Assembly: GCA_016929815.1 (NCBI GenBank)
Contig: JAFGIC010000034.1
Span: 1 to 9,928 of the forward strand
DNA: 9,928 nt
Reading direction: 5' to 3'
Source: Deltaproteobacteria bacterium
GTDB lineage: Bacteria; Desulfobacterota; DSM-4660; Desulfatiglandales; HGW-15
In this document: positions 1 to 6,357 of the stretch, in pieces
Layout: the number at the start of each line of letters is the position of its first letter
How positions within the stretch are numbered: position 1 is the first letter of the stretch
Notes under the pieces: model-generated
Databases searched by the model: none
What the model was told of the DNA's origin: nothing
What the model saw: only the letters and a program-made list of their open reading frames with translations
Position numbers and translations under genes: made by a program

Positions 1-42
1 AAGCCTTATGCTGAAAACTAAGATAAAAGAGACCTTAAACTT

Positions 43-81
43 AAGCCCCCTTTCCGAATACTCGGAAAGGGGGCTTTTCTT
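43..81 (+). terminator. Strong intrinsic terminator of an upstream gene
   Basis: A perfect 15-bp stem pairs 43-57 with 62-76 around a 4-base loop (ATAC), with a run of C opposite a run of G in the middle, and is followed by TTCTTTT. This is a textbook rho-independent terminator for plus-strand transcription entering the window. The gene it closes lies almost wholly outside. One frame from base 1 ends at TAA 19-21 and could be its tail, but this is not provable. In many flagellar clusters flagellin sits just before fliD, so a flagellin gene is a reasonable guess for the upstream neighbour. Confidence 0.93.
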
Positions 82-140
82 TTGCTTGAAAATCCGTTTT
101 TCCCAAGCTCTCAGAATTTTAAACCACATATTTCATTTTA

Positions 141-156
141 TGGCAGATATCTTGCA
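141..156 (+). promoter_or_regulatory. Candidate sigma-54 (RpoN) promoter for fliD
   Basis: TGGCAG-ATATC-TTGCA matches the sigma-54 consensus TGGCAC-N5-TTGCA at all but one of the listed positions, with the required GG-N10-GC spacing. Transcription would start near 167, giving a leader of about 105 bases before fliD. RpoN control of flagellar genes is well known in polarly flagellated proteobacteria. An activator binding site was not identified. Confidence 0.72.
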
Positions 157-182
157 AATCCTTAATAAGATAATAAAACCAC

Positions 183-210
183 TAAAGTTTTAGGCAATTT
201 TTTCCGATAG
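183..210 (+). promoter_or_regulatory. Candidate sigma-28 (FliA) promoter for fliD
   Basis: TAAAGTTT (183-190) is an exact match to the enterobacterial sigma-28 -35 box. After 12 bases it is followed by TCCGATAG (203-210), which matches GCCGATAA at 6 of 8 positions. The usual spacer is 11. Transcription would start near 217. Late genes such as fliD are classical FliA targets, so the match fits the gene. It lies downstream of the sigma-54 site, so both could drive fliD. Confidence 0.68.
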
Positions 211-234
211 TTAATGTTACAAAGGGAAGTATTT

Positions 235-253
235 GCCTGTTGCCGGCATAGGC
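235..253 (+). promoter_or_regulatory. Imperfect dyad in the fliD leader, just before the ribosome binding site
   Basis: TGCCGGCA (241-248) is a perfect 8-bp palindrome flanked by GCCT (235-238) and AGGC (250-253), forming an imperfect dyad. It sits eight bases before the AAGGAG (261-266) that serves fliD at 6-base spacing from ATG 273. It could be a protein-binding site or a small RNA hairpin affecting translation. No function can be assigned from the sequence. Confidence 0.3.
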
Positions 254-272
254 TTGTTTCAAGGAGTAGATT

Positions 273-3200
273 ATGTCATTAAGCACCAATCTCATCAGCG
301 GCATTTCAAGCGGAATCGACTGGCGTACAATGGTTGACCAGTTGATCGAAATCGAACATAGAAGTGTCGACCTCGTAGAAGACCAGAAATCGGAATATGA
401 GGAAAAGCTTGAGATCTTCCAGACGATCAACTCCAGGCTCCTCTCATTTAAGACCCAGGCTGCGACCCTTGCAAGCAGTGACGCCTTCAATGTATTCACA
501 TCTTCATTAACCACTAATTCCTCCACATACGAAGCATCGGATTTTTTTGGCGTCACAACCGGTACCACCGCGGGACCGGGAACTCATACGATCACGATGA
601 ATTCCAGTTCAACGGTCGCGGAGGCCCGGCAGATATCGTCCAAAAGTTTTTCCGATTATGATGCCGCCCTGGGACTGTCAGGAGTCTTCATAATCAATGG
701 CAGGGCCGTAGAAGTTGAGAGTGGTGACGATCTCCAGAATATCATGAATAAGGTCAATAACTTAAACTCAGGATCTAACGTTTCAGGGGTTACCGCCTCT
801 ATCCTCACCGTCTCCCCCAGTAGCTACCGCCTTATATTGACAAGTGATAACGCGGGAAAGGACGCCTTTACCATTTTTGACGCGAGCGCTGACGGTACGG
901 ACATTTTATCGAGTGGTCTTAGTTACACAGACGGGTCCACTTCCGTGAAAAACCTGATAAGTAATGGCGTCCAGTCCGAATCATTTTCCAGCAGCACCTC
1001 TACGGTTAAGTCCATGCTGGACATGGAGACCGCTCAGAGCGGGACAGTAACCATAGGCGCGGCGGCTGACCCCAATCGATTTACGGTTTCAATAGATCTT
1101 TCCGATTCTTTAACCGAGATCGCGAGCGCCATAAACAGCGCGGCCCCCGGCGGTTCCAATGTTGAGGCGTCCGTAGTTTCAACAACCGAAGACGGGGTGA
1201 CCACCTACAGATTGAAGATAAAAAACAGTACCAATTTTATTGATGCCAACAATGTATTGCAGACCCTTGGTATCCTCGTGGGGGACCAGGGCGATGTTAA
1301 TGAGGTCCATCTGAGTGATACGGCGAACAATAAGGTGGGGGGCGGTGTTATAGACGCTGCGACCACAATCGGTCAGATAGATACCACAGGCGTTCCGGGC
1401 AACGATGTCGCGTCTGACGACACAATTAAAATAACCGGTACCGACCACAACGGGGTGGCTGTTTCGGACACCTTTGACCCTGCAGATATGACAACGGCCA
1501 CGGTTCAACAACTGCTCACACAGATTGAGAGCGCCTTCGGGCTCGGGGCAGGCACCGCCACCATAGACGCGAACGGTAAAATACAGGTACAGGACGACAC
1601 GACGGGCGACAGCCGGTTGAGCATTAATATTATTGCCAATAACGAAGGCGGTGGTTCTCTAAATTTTGGGACTCTGTCCGCTTCAACCGAAGGTTACACA
1701 ATGGAGGTTAAAGCCGGTCAGGATGCCAGTATCATTGTTGACGGCACATCCGTAACCAGTTCGAGTAATCTGCTGGATGGTGTCATCGCGGGAGTAACGT
1801 TAAATTTAAAAACTATTGAACAGGGCAAAACCGTCACGATCACTATAGGCAGGGATTATAATAGTATAAAATCCTCCATCCAGAGTCTCCTTGACACCTA
1901 TAACGATGTGATTATCAGCATTAACGAGCAATTCGCCTATGATGAAGAATCAGAGAAAGCCGGTCTTCTTCAGGGAGATTCTACCCTTAGATCCGTCAAG
2001 GCAACCCTCACCAGTATCGTTACAAATTCCATAAGCGGAATCTCTTCCACGATGAACGCCCTTTCATTAATCGGGATTCATTCTCAAATAGATTATACGG
2101 ATCACTCAAATGACGGTATGCTCGCCATTGATAATGATGTATTTATGGCCGCAATGAAGAACTATTTTAATGATTTCAAGCGGGTTTTTAACGCTGAGGG
2201 ATCTACAACAGATGGAGATGTTGAATATATAACTCATACAAATGACACTGTTGCCGGAGAATACGCGGTTAATATAACACAGGTAGCGGCCCAGGCAGAG
2301 GAAACCGGAACGATAGATCTTGGGGCGGGTATAGGAGCGTCCAACGCCGAGACCATTACAATCTCCCAGGGAGGAAGAGTTGCCGCAGTTATTTTTGACG
2401 GGAGTGATAACGGAAGCTCCATTGATAATATCGTCAACACACTTAACTCCGAGCTTGACACCGAATACACCCAGGCCATCATGGGTAATGTAAAAAACAC
2501 AACCGATGCCGCACAAACCACGGCAGTTAACAGCAATACAAAATGGAACAATGTCTACAGCGACGGAACCCTGGCCGGGATAGCAAATAATGATGTCATT
2601 ACTTTTACGGGACATACTAAAAGCGGGGTGGCGGTCAGTGGGAGCTACACAGTTTCCGTCGCCAGCGAAGATACTGTTCAGGGATTACTTTCGGCAATCG
2701 AATCCGCTTTCGATAATAAGGTAACCGCTGCCATAAATTCATATGGATATTTGGCCCTTACCAACAAAAGCAGCGGCAGCAGCAAACTTGATATGACCAT
2801 AACCGGACCCGCAGGAAAAAATCTGAATTTCGGAGAGATAACCACTTCAAATCTTGTGAGCAGCGAAAGGCTTACGACTGACGGGACAAATGCCATCCTT
2901 TCCACTACTAAACTTGATGCAACCGGTATAAACGGCAGCAGTGTTATTACCAATGATGTCTTTAAATTCAGCGGGTATACCGTGGGCGGCAGTGCCGTGA
3001 AAGGCAGTTTCACGGTAGACACGGCGGACACGGACTACGATGACGTGGGGGATCTACTGAGCGCCATAGTGTCAGCCTACAATGCCGCGGGTGGTGATGT
3101 AACCGCCACTGTACAGGATGGCCGCATAATAATAAAAGATGGAACCGCCAACAGCACACTTGGAATAAAGATATTCGAACCCGGCGGAAAAGGCGTCGAT

Positions 3201-4247
3201 TTCGGCACCTTTAGCGGCGGGGTAACAGGTCGTCACAGCCTTGACGTGTCTGCTTCAAAGGACGGAAACGATCGGTTAGTCATTACGCATGATGACTACG
3301 GAAGCAATGCAAATTTAACCATAAGCCAGAGCCGTTCCTCCTCTGACACGAATTATAATCAGATTATTTATTCTGAAACGGCCAACAGCAGGGAATCCTC
3401 AGGTGGGAATATATACATCAACAGTTCGACCACATGGGATGATATCTATGGAGCCGGAACTATTGAAACAGGCGACACAATAACAATTTCAGGCACGGAT
3501 CGCGGAAATGCCGCCCTGAATCCCAGTGGTGTGTCCCTTATCTATACCATAGATGTGAGTACGGATACTTTAGACACCCTTTTAACCAGAATAGAAGATG
3601 TGTTCGCAGACGCCAATAATATCACTCCAACTACGGTTGAAGCACGTATAGAAAACGGCAAAATCATAGTTGAAGATCAGACTTCAGGCATTTCCTCTAT
3701 TTCTCTAACCCTGGTGTATAATGATGTTGGCGGCTCTGGCACCGGCACATTGGATCTGGGAACCATCGGCCAATCCACGGAAAGGGATCTGGATCTTGGG
3801 CTGGTGAACGGGGTCCACAGCGGGTTGGATGTTCAGGGTACCATAAATAATGAATCAGCAACGGGATCGGGACAGATCCTGACGGGAGATTCGCCGGAAT
3901 CCGGAGAGTCCACAAGCGTGGAGGGCCTTGCAATAAAATATACGGGGACCGGTACTGGTGCACAGGGAAATGTATCAATTACCATTGGAATTGGGGAACT
4001 GTTTGACCGGGCCCTTTTTGATATTACGGATCTATATGAAGGTTATCTTGCATTCAGAATGGATTCTACGGAAGACAATATAAATACTATGAATGACAGG
4101 ATAGAAGACATGGAAACCCGTCTTGATTATAGGATGGAGCTTCTGATCAACAGGTTTGTCGCCATGGAAATGGCGTTGGCGAAGATCCAAAATATGAGTA
4201 ATTGGCTGACCGGACAGGTGCAGGCCGCCAATAGCGGGTGGATGTAA
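273..4247 (+). CDS. fliD: Flagellar filament cap protein FliD (hook-associated protein 2), giant modular form
   Basis: FliD caps the growing filament tip outside the cell and helps flagellin monomers fold into place. Residues 1-105 match the FliD N-terminal domain (ISGISSGIDW opening, then a helical coiled-coil segment). Residues 135-185 and 255-320 look like flagellin-IN type beta modules. Residues 480-643 are the first part of the FliD C-terminal domain (NLLDGVIAGVTLNL, DGMLAIDND). Residues 1216-1324 are its last part, including a coiled coil ending in MEMALAKIQ. Between them lies an insertion of about 570 residues. Four divergent modules (about 364-474, 756-860, 878-988, 1053-1170) share an LLxxIExAF motif and a (N/D)(F/L)G end. 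Length is 1324 residues, compared with about 470 in Escherichia coli. I see no cysteine, as is common for secreted axial proteins. The start ATG 273 has AAGGAG at 6-base spacing. FliS follows 64 bases downstream. Confidence 0.95.
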   Translation: MSLSTNLISGISSGIDWRTMVDQLIEIEHRSVDLVEDQKSEYEEKLEIFQTINSRLLSFKTQAATLASSDAFNVFTSSLTTNSSTYEASDFFGVTTGTTAGPGTHTITMNSSSTVAEARQISSKSFSDYDAALGLSGVFIINGRAVEVESGDDLQNIMNKVNNLNSGSNVSGVTASILTVSPSSYRLILTSDNAGKDAFTIFDASADGTDILSSGLSYTDGSTSVKNLISNGVQSESFSSSTSTVKSMLDMETAQSGTVTIGAAADPNRFTVSIDLSDSLTEIASAINSAAPGGSNVEASVVSTTEDGVTTYRLKIKNSTNFIDANNVLQTLGILVGDQGDVNEVHLSDTANNKVGGGVIDAATTIGQIDTTGVPGNDVASDDTIKITGTDHNGVAVSDTFDPADMTTATVQQLLTQIESAFGLGAGTATIDANGKIQVQDDTTGDSRLSINIIANNEGGGSLNFGTLSASTEGYTMEVKAGQDASIIVDGTSVTSSSNLLDGVIAGVTLNLKTIEQGKTVTITIGRDYNSIKSSIQSLLDTYNDVIISINEQFAYDEESEKAGLLQGDSTLRSVKATLTSIVTNSISGISSTMNALSLIGIHSQIDYTDHSNDGMLAIDNDVFMAAMKNYFNDFKRVFNAEGSTTDGDVEYITHTNDTVAGEYAVNITQVAAQAEETGTIDLGAGIGASNAETITISQGGRVAAVIFDGSDNGSSIDNIVNTLNSELDTEYTQAIMGNVKNTTDAAQTTAVNSNTKWNNVYSDGTLAGIANNDVITFTGHTKSGVAVSGSYTVSVASEDTVQGLLSAIESAFDNKVTAAINSYGYLALTNKSSGSSKLDMTITGPAGKNLNFGEITTSNLVSSERLTTDGTNAILSTTKLDATGINGSSVITNDVFKFSGYTVGGSAVKGSFTVDTADTDYDDVGDLLSAIVSAYNAAGGDVTATVQDGRIIIKDGTANSTLGIKIFEPGGKGVDFGTFSGGVTGRHSLDVSASKDGNDRLVITHDDYGSNANLTISQSRSSSDTNYNQIIYSETANSRESSGGNIYINSSTTWDDIYGAGTIETGDTITISGTDRGNAALNPSGVSLIYTIDVSTDTLDTLLTRIEDVFADANNITPTTVEARIENGKIIVEDQTSGISSISLTLVYNDVGGSGTGTLDLGTIGQSTERDLDLGLVNGVHSGLDVQGTINNESATGSGQILTGDSPESGESTSVEGLAIKYTGTGTGAQGNVSITIGIGELFDRALFDITDLYEGYLAFRMDSTEDNINTMNDRIEDMETRLDYRMELLINRFVAMEMALAKIQNMSNWLTGQVQAANSGWM
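1362..1694 (+). repeat. FliD internal module 1 (residues 364-474)
   Basis: This is the first of four protein-level repeats in fliD. It has DTIKITGT near its start, NGVAVSDTF (393-401), LLTQIESAF (414-422), a GKIQVQDDTTGDSRLS strand pair and NFGT (464-467). It lies in the N-terminal half, between the second flagellin-IN-like region and the FliD C-terminal domain. The similarity is seen by eye in protein, not as DNA repeats. Confidence 0.75.
2538..2852 (+). repeat. FliD internal module 2 (residues 756-860)
   Basis: This is the second repeat, and the first inside the insertion that splits the FliD C-terminal domain. It has DVITFTG, SGVAVSGSYTV (784-794), LLSAIESAF (805-813) and NFGE (852-855). 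The LL-to-FG spacing of 47 residues is close to the 50 in module 1. Confidence 0.75.
2904..3236 (+). repeat. FliD internal module 3 (residues 878-988)
   Basis: This is the third repeat. It has DVFKFSG, GGSAVKGSFTV (905-915), LLSAIVSAY (928-936), GRIIIKDGTANSTL and DFGT (976-979). It follows module 2 almost directly, so the two form a tandem pair. After it comes a segment with DGNDRLVITHDDYGSNANLTI, a pattern like flagellin-IN repeats. Confidence 0.75.
3429..3788 (+). repeat. FliD internal module 4 (residues 1053-1172)
   Basis: This is the fourth and longest repeat. It has DTITISGT, LLTRIEDVF (1103-1111), GKIIVEDQTSGISSISL and DLGT (1161-1164). It carries small extra loops, for example around 1078-1090, so the LL-to-FG spacing is 58 residues rather than 47-50. 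Its start (TTWDDIYGAGT) resembles that of module 2 (TKWNNVYSDGT). Confidence 0.72.
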
Positions 4248-4265
4248 ATTACTTAAACGATTAAT

Positions 4266-4287
4266 TTTTTTATTAATTAATAAAAAA
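4266..4287. repeat. Perfect 22-bp A/T-only palindrome between fliD and fliS
   Basis: Six T, then ATTAATTAAT, then six A form a perfect palindrome made only of A and T, 18 bases after the fliD stop and 24 bases before the fliS start. The RNA hairpin would be weak and lacks a GC stem, so it is not a convincing terminator. It may affect readthrough or RNA stability, or may simply be AT-rich spacer. Confidence 0.4.
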
Positions 4288-4311
4288 TGAAAAATTTATC
4301 AGGAGGAGCAT

Positions 4312-4749
4312 ATGGGTTACAACATGTCAAATAATTACAAAAAAACAAGTATTGAAACGGCAGGAAAACTTGATCTGGTCATAATGTGTTATGAAAAAGC
4401 TATTCAGCTTCTGATGCAGGCCAAAAACCATTTTGAAATGAATGAGATCGAAAAAAAGGCCCGAAAAATGCAAAAGGCGCTGGATATCTTAAACGAACTT
4501 CAAAGTTGCCTCAACATGGAAAAGGGAGGACAGATAGCCAAAAATTTGGATGCCATATATGCCTATCTTACCAGGAGGCTGCTTCTTGGGGATATCAAAA
4601 AGGATTTAGATGCCTTTAATGAGAGCATCCGTATCCTGAGTGAATTAAAGGAGGCATGGGATGAGATTGCCCATGGCGGAGACGATCATATCGGCGTGAC
4701 AGAGTCCCCAAAATATAAGGGTATTGATGGGGCGCGGATCGCGGCTTGA
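4312..4749 (+). CDS. fliS: Flagellin export chaperone FliS
   Basis: FliS is a small helical cytosolic chaperone that binds the C-terminal part of flagellin and keeps it unpolymerised until export. The protein (145 residues, compared with 136 in Escherichia coli) has the family pattern: an N-terminal YKKTSIETAGKLDLVIMCYEKAIQLL helix region (9-35), the conserved LNMEKGGQIAKNL segment near 67-79, YLTRRLL, and a final helix ILSELKEAWDEIA. The last 25 residues or so are extra and probably disordered. ATG 4312 has AGGAGG (4301-4306) at 5-base spacing. A second in-frame ATG at 4324 is possible but less well spaced. Its place right after fliD is the usual order and suggests one transcript, with 64 AT-rich bases between them. 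Confidence 0.95.
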   Translation: MGYNMSNNYKKTSIETAGKLDLVIMCYEKAIQLLMQAKNHFEMNEIEKKARKMQKALDILNELQSCLNMEKGGQIAKNLDAIYAYLTRRLLLGDIKKDLDAFNESIRILSELKEAWDEIAHGGDDHIGVTESPKYKGIDGARIAA

Positions 4750-4830
4750 GATATTTTAATAATGAGGTCACTTATGTTTGATTATTTTTATTCTTAAACC
4801 ATTTCGGCATATGAAATGCGACACCCCAAT

Positions 4831-4870
4831 CCCGTCAATGCTTGTGCCGGGCAATACAAGCATTGACGGG
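4831..4870. repeat. Perfect 15-bp inverted repeat with a 10-base loop
   Basis: CCCGTCAATGCTTGT (4831-4845) is exactly repeated in reverse complement at 4856-4870. No T-run follows on either side, so it is not a standard intrinsic terminator. GTGCCGG (4844-4850) can also pair with CCGGCAC (4875-4881), which gives an alternative fold. It may stabilise the 3' end of the fliS message, bind a protein, or be one copy of a dispersed palindromic element. No second copy is seen in this window. Confidence 0.7.
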
Positions 4871-5117
4871 AACACCGGCACGTATCAGTGGTTTGGTCTC
4901 TCAGAGTTTAGGCCCCTAAAACATCGCGGCATGGTCCGTTATCATTGAAAAAGCCTCTCCTTTAAACCCTAAAAATCAGATCACAAACAGTAAACGAAAC
5001 GGCACCAGGAAGTATCGCTGTGAAAAGATAGGTATGACCGTTGGATTGGCCTGAAAATATATCTAACCTTTGAAAAGGCCGATGAAGCCCTTTTTGAACG
5101 CTACAAAATTTTATGTT

Positions 5118-5144
5118 TAAGAATTTTAGTTTTAATGCCGATGC
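5118..5144 (+). promoter_or_regulatory. Candidate sigma-28 (FliA) promoter for flaG
   Basis: TAAG (5118-5121), 15 bases, then GCCGATGC (5137-5144). The -10 matches GCCGATAA at 6 of 8 positions, including the core GCCGAT, and the spacing equals the consensus TAAA-N15-GCCGATAA. Transcription would start near 5152, leaving a leader of about 80 bases. FlaG is a late flagellar gene, so this control is expected. Confidence 0.62.
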
Positions 5145-5213
5145 AATAATCAGAGAAGGGTTGTATCACGCTCAACAAACTTCGAGTGAAAGGGTGAGCC
5201 TGTTGAGTGAAAA

Positions 5214-5220
5214 AAGGAGG
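5214..5220 (+). promoter_or_regulatory. Ribosome binding site that fixes the flaG start
   Basis: AAGGAGG, a near-perfect Shine-Dalgarno, ends 10 bases before TTG 5231. A longer open frame from GTG 5207 would run through this site and encode it as lysine and glycine codons, and that GTG has no such site in front of it. The downstream TTG is therefore the better start. Confidence 0.75.
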
Positions 5221-5230
5221 CAAGAGGCGA

Positions 5231-5617
5231 TTGGAAACATTAGTTGCCAATAAACTTGGGCCGGTACAGGGGCCGAGAAAAGTTGCGGACCCAAATATAT
5301 CAATGTCAAATCCTAACCGGAAAAGGGAATCGACAAATGAGATAACACGCCCAGTAAAAAAGCTGAAGGATGTTTCAAAGGTTCATGAAAACACCCAGGC
5401 CAAAATAGAGCGCATTGTCGAAGCAATGGACAGTTACGTGCGATCGGTGCAGCGGGACCTTAAGATACAGGTCCATAGGGCGACCGGGCAGATAATGGTC
5501 AAAGTCATTTCAAAGGAAAACGGTAAAGTAATAAGGGAGATCCCTGCCGGAGAAATTCTGGATCTCGCCGCCAAGCTGGAAGAGATGGCGGGCGCGCTGT
5601 TTAACGAGAAGGCCTGA
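5231..5617 (+). CDS. flaG: FlaG family flagellar protein
   Basis: FlaG proteins are short flagellar proteins found near fliD and fliS. In studied species loss of FlaG alters filament length, and the mechanism is poorly known. The C-terminal half carries the family signature: a helix, then DLKIQVHRATGQIMVKVIS, GKVIREIPAGEILDLAAKLEEM (usual form VIRQIPPEEVLDLA). The N-terminal half is basic and low in structure, as is usual. With TTG 5231 as start the product is 128 residues. From GTG 5207 it would be 136. TTG is preferred because of the AAGGAGG at 5214-5220. The gene order here is fliD-fliS-flaG, with flaG last and under its own sigma-28-like promoter, whereas flaG often precedes fliD. Confidence 0.9.
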   Translation: METLVANKLGPVQGPRKVADPNISMSNPNRKRESTNEITRPVKKLKDVSKVHENTQAKIERIVEAMDSYVRSVQRDLKIQVHRATGQIMVKVISKENGKVIREIPAGEILDLAAKLEEMAGALFNEKA

Positions 5618-5667
5618 CCCCTATCTTACCGGATATCGTTGTCTTTTTTACAACCTTTTGTAGCGAT

Positions 5668-6357
5668 ATGATGAAACTGAAGATATTGATAGTTGATGAT
5701 GATAGAAAGCTTCTTTCCGTGCTGAAGACTATCTTTGTCGAAGAAAATGACGAGGTAACTGTCTCGAATGACGGGCTGAAGGCTATTAAAATATGCCGTA
5801 ATGAGAAGTTTGATCTGGTTATTACCGACCTTATGATGCCTGGCGCCAATGGATTGGAAGTATTAAAGGAAACGCGAAAAAACGATCCGGATATCTTAGT
5901 GATTTTGATAACCGGTTTCGCCTCTCTCGAGACTGCCGTGAAGGCAATACGCGAGGGCGCTTATGACTATATTACTAAGCCATTCAAATTAGATGAGCTA
6001 AAGATCATTGTAAATAATGCGAGGGAAAAGATACGCCTGACTCGTGAGAACAGGAAGTTGTTTCATGAACTACAGGGGACATATAAGGAACTCCACACGA
6101 TGAAAAAAATTATAGGAATAAATAAGGAACACGGCCCGGCAGGGGAGCGATCCGGACCTGAACCGGAAGTCAGTAACAAGCCCCCTTTCATTGCCGGAAG
6201 CATGTTGCCGTTTTATTATACGGAAAAAATGTCGGATATTAACCTGTCGGTCCTGTCTGAGCTGGAACGCATTTCAGTGCTCAGAGAGAAAGGTTTTTTA
6301 TCGGAAGAGGAATTTGGTCTGTGCAAATCGAAACTATTCAGAGATATAAAACACTAA
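5668..6357 (+). CDS. Response regulator: CheY-like receiver with coiled linker and SHOCT-like C-terminal tail
   Basis: The receiver domain spans about residues 3-120, with acidic pocket D10/D11, phosphoacceptor D54 (VITDLMMPG), T82 (ILITG) and K104-P105 (YITKPF). The sequence ITGFASLETAVKAIREGAYDYITKPF is close to receivers of NtrC-type regulators, and a helical linker (118-150) resembles the one that follows such receivers. No AAA+ or DNA-binding domain comes next. Instead there is a proline- and glycine-rich stretch and a final segment (about 196-229: LSELERISVLREKGFLSEEEF, then a basic end) that matches the SHOCT pattern of LxxLxxLxxxGxxTxEEFxxxK. SHOCT segments are thought to mediate oligomerisation or protein contacts. 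The start could be ATG 5668 or the next codon, ATG 5671; neither has a good Shine-Dalgarno. The gene is 50 bases after flaG and its end overlaps the next gene by 37 bases, so the two are very likely translated together. Confidence 0.88.
   Translation: MMKLKILIVDDDRKLLSVLKTIFVEENDEVTVSNDGLKAIKICRNEKFDLVITDLMMPGANGLEVLKETRKNDPDILVILITGFASLETAVKAIREGAYDYITKPFKLDELKIIVNNAREKIRLTRENRKLFHELQGTYKELHTMKKIIGINKEHGPAGERSGPEPEVSNKPPFIAGSMLPFYYTEKMSDINLSVLSELERISVLREKGFLSEEEFGLCKSKLFRDIKH

Larger units (their letters stand above)
4750..5230 (+). other. Long non-coding gap between fliS and flaG
   Basis: No convincing gene lies here. Contents seen: a 15-bp inverted repeat (4831-4870), a short open frame 4811-4948 (45 codons, ATG but no Shine-Dalgarno, and it contains the repeat), a 14-base dyad TTTAGGCCCCTAAA (4907-4920), and an open stretch 5024-5149 without a usable start that reads FEKADEALFERYK, perhaps chance or a decayed fragment. 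A sigma-28-like promoter follows at 5118-5144. CTCAACA (5171-5177) and TGTTGAG (5201-5207) could pair just ahead of the flaG ribosome binding site. The stretch looks like former coding or regulatory DNA that has decayed, but this is an inference. Confidence 0.5.

Noticed and set aside
8..193. Open frame of 61 codons on the plus strand
   Set aside because: It runs straight through the strong terminator hairpin at 43-81 and over the sigma-54-like promoter, and has no ribosome binding site or recognisable protein pattern.
1179..3978. Several minus-strand open frames of 90-170 codons inside fliD
   Set aside because: They lie antisense to a clearly coding gene with a continuous family match, show no domains, and arise from the repetitive codon use of fliD.
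4811..4948. 45-codon plus-strand frame in the fliS-flaG gap
   Set aside because: It has no Shine-Dalgarno, its middle is the inverted repeat, and the protein is not recognisable. It is more likely chance.
5078..5085. Second GCCGATGA resembling a sigma-28 -10 box
   Set aside because: No TAAA-like -35 box occurs at the right distance; the position holds ATAT. The site at 5137-5144 is better.
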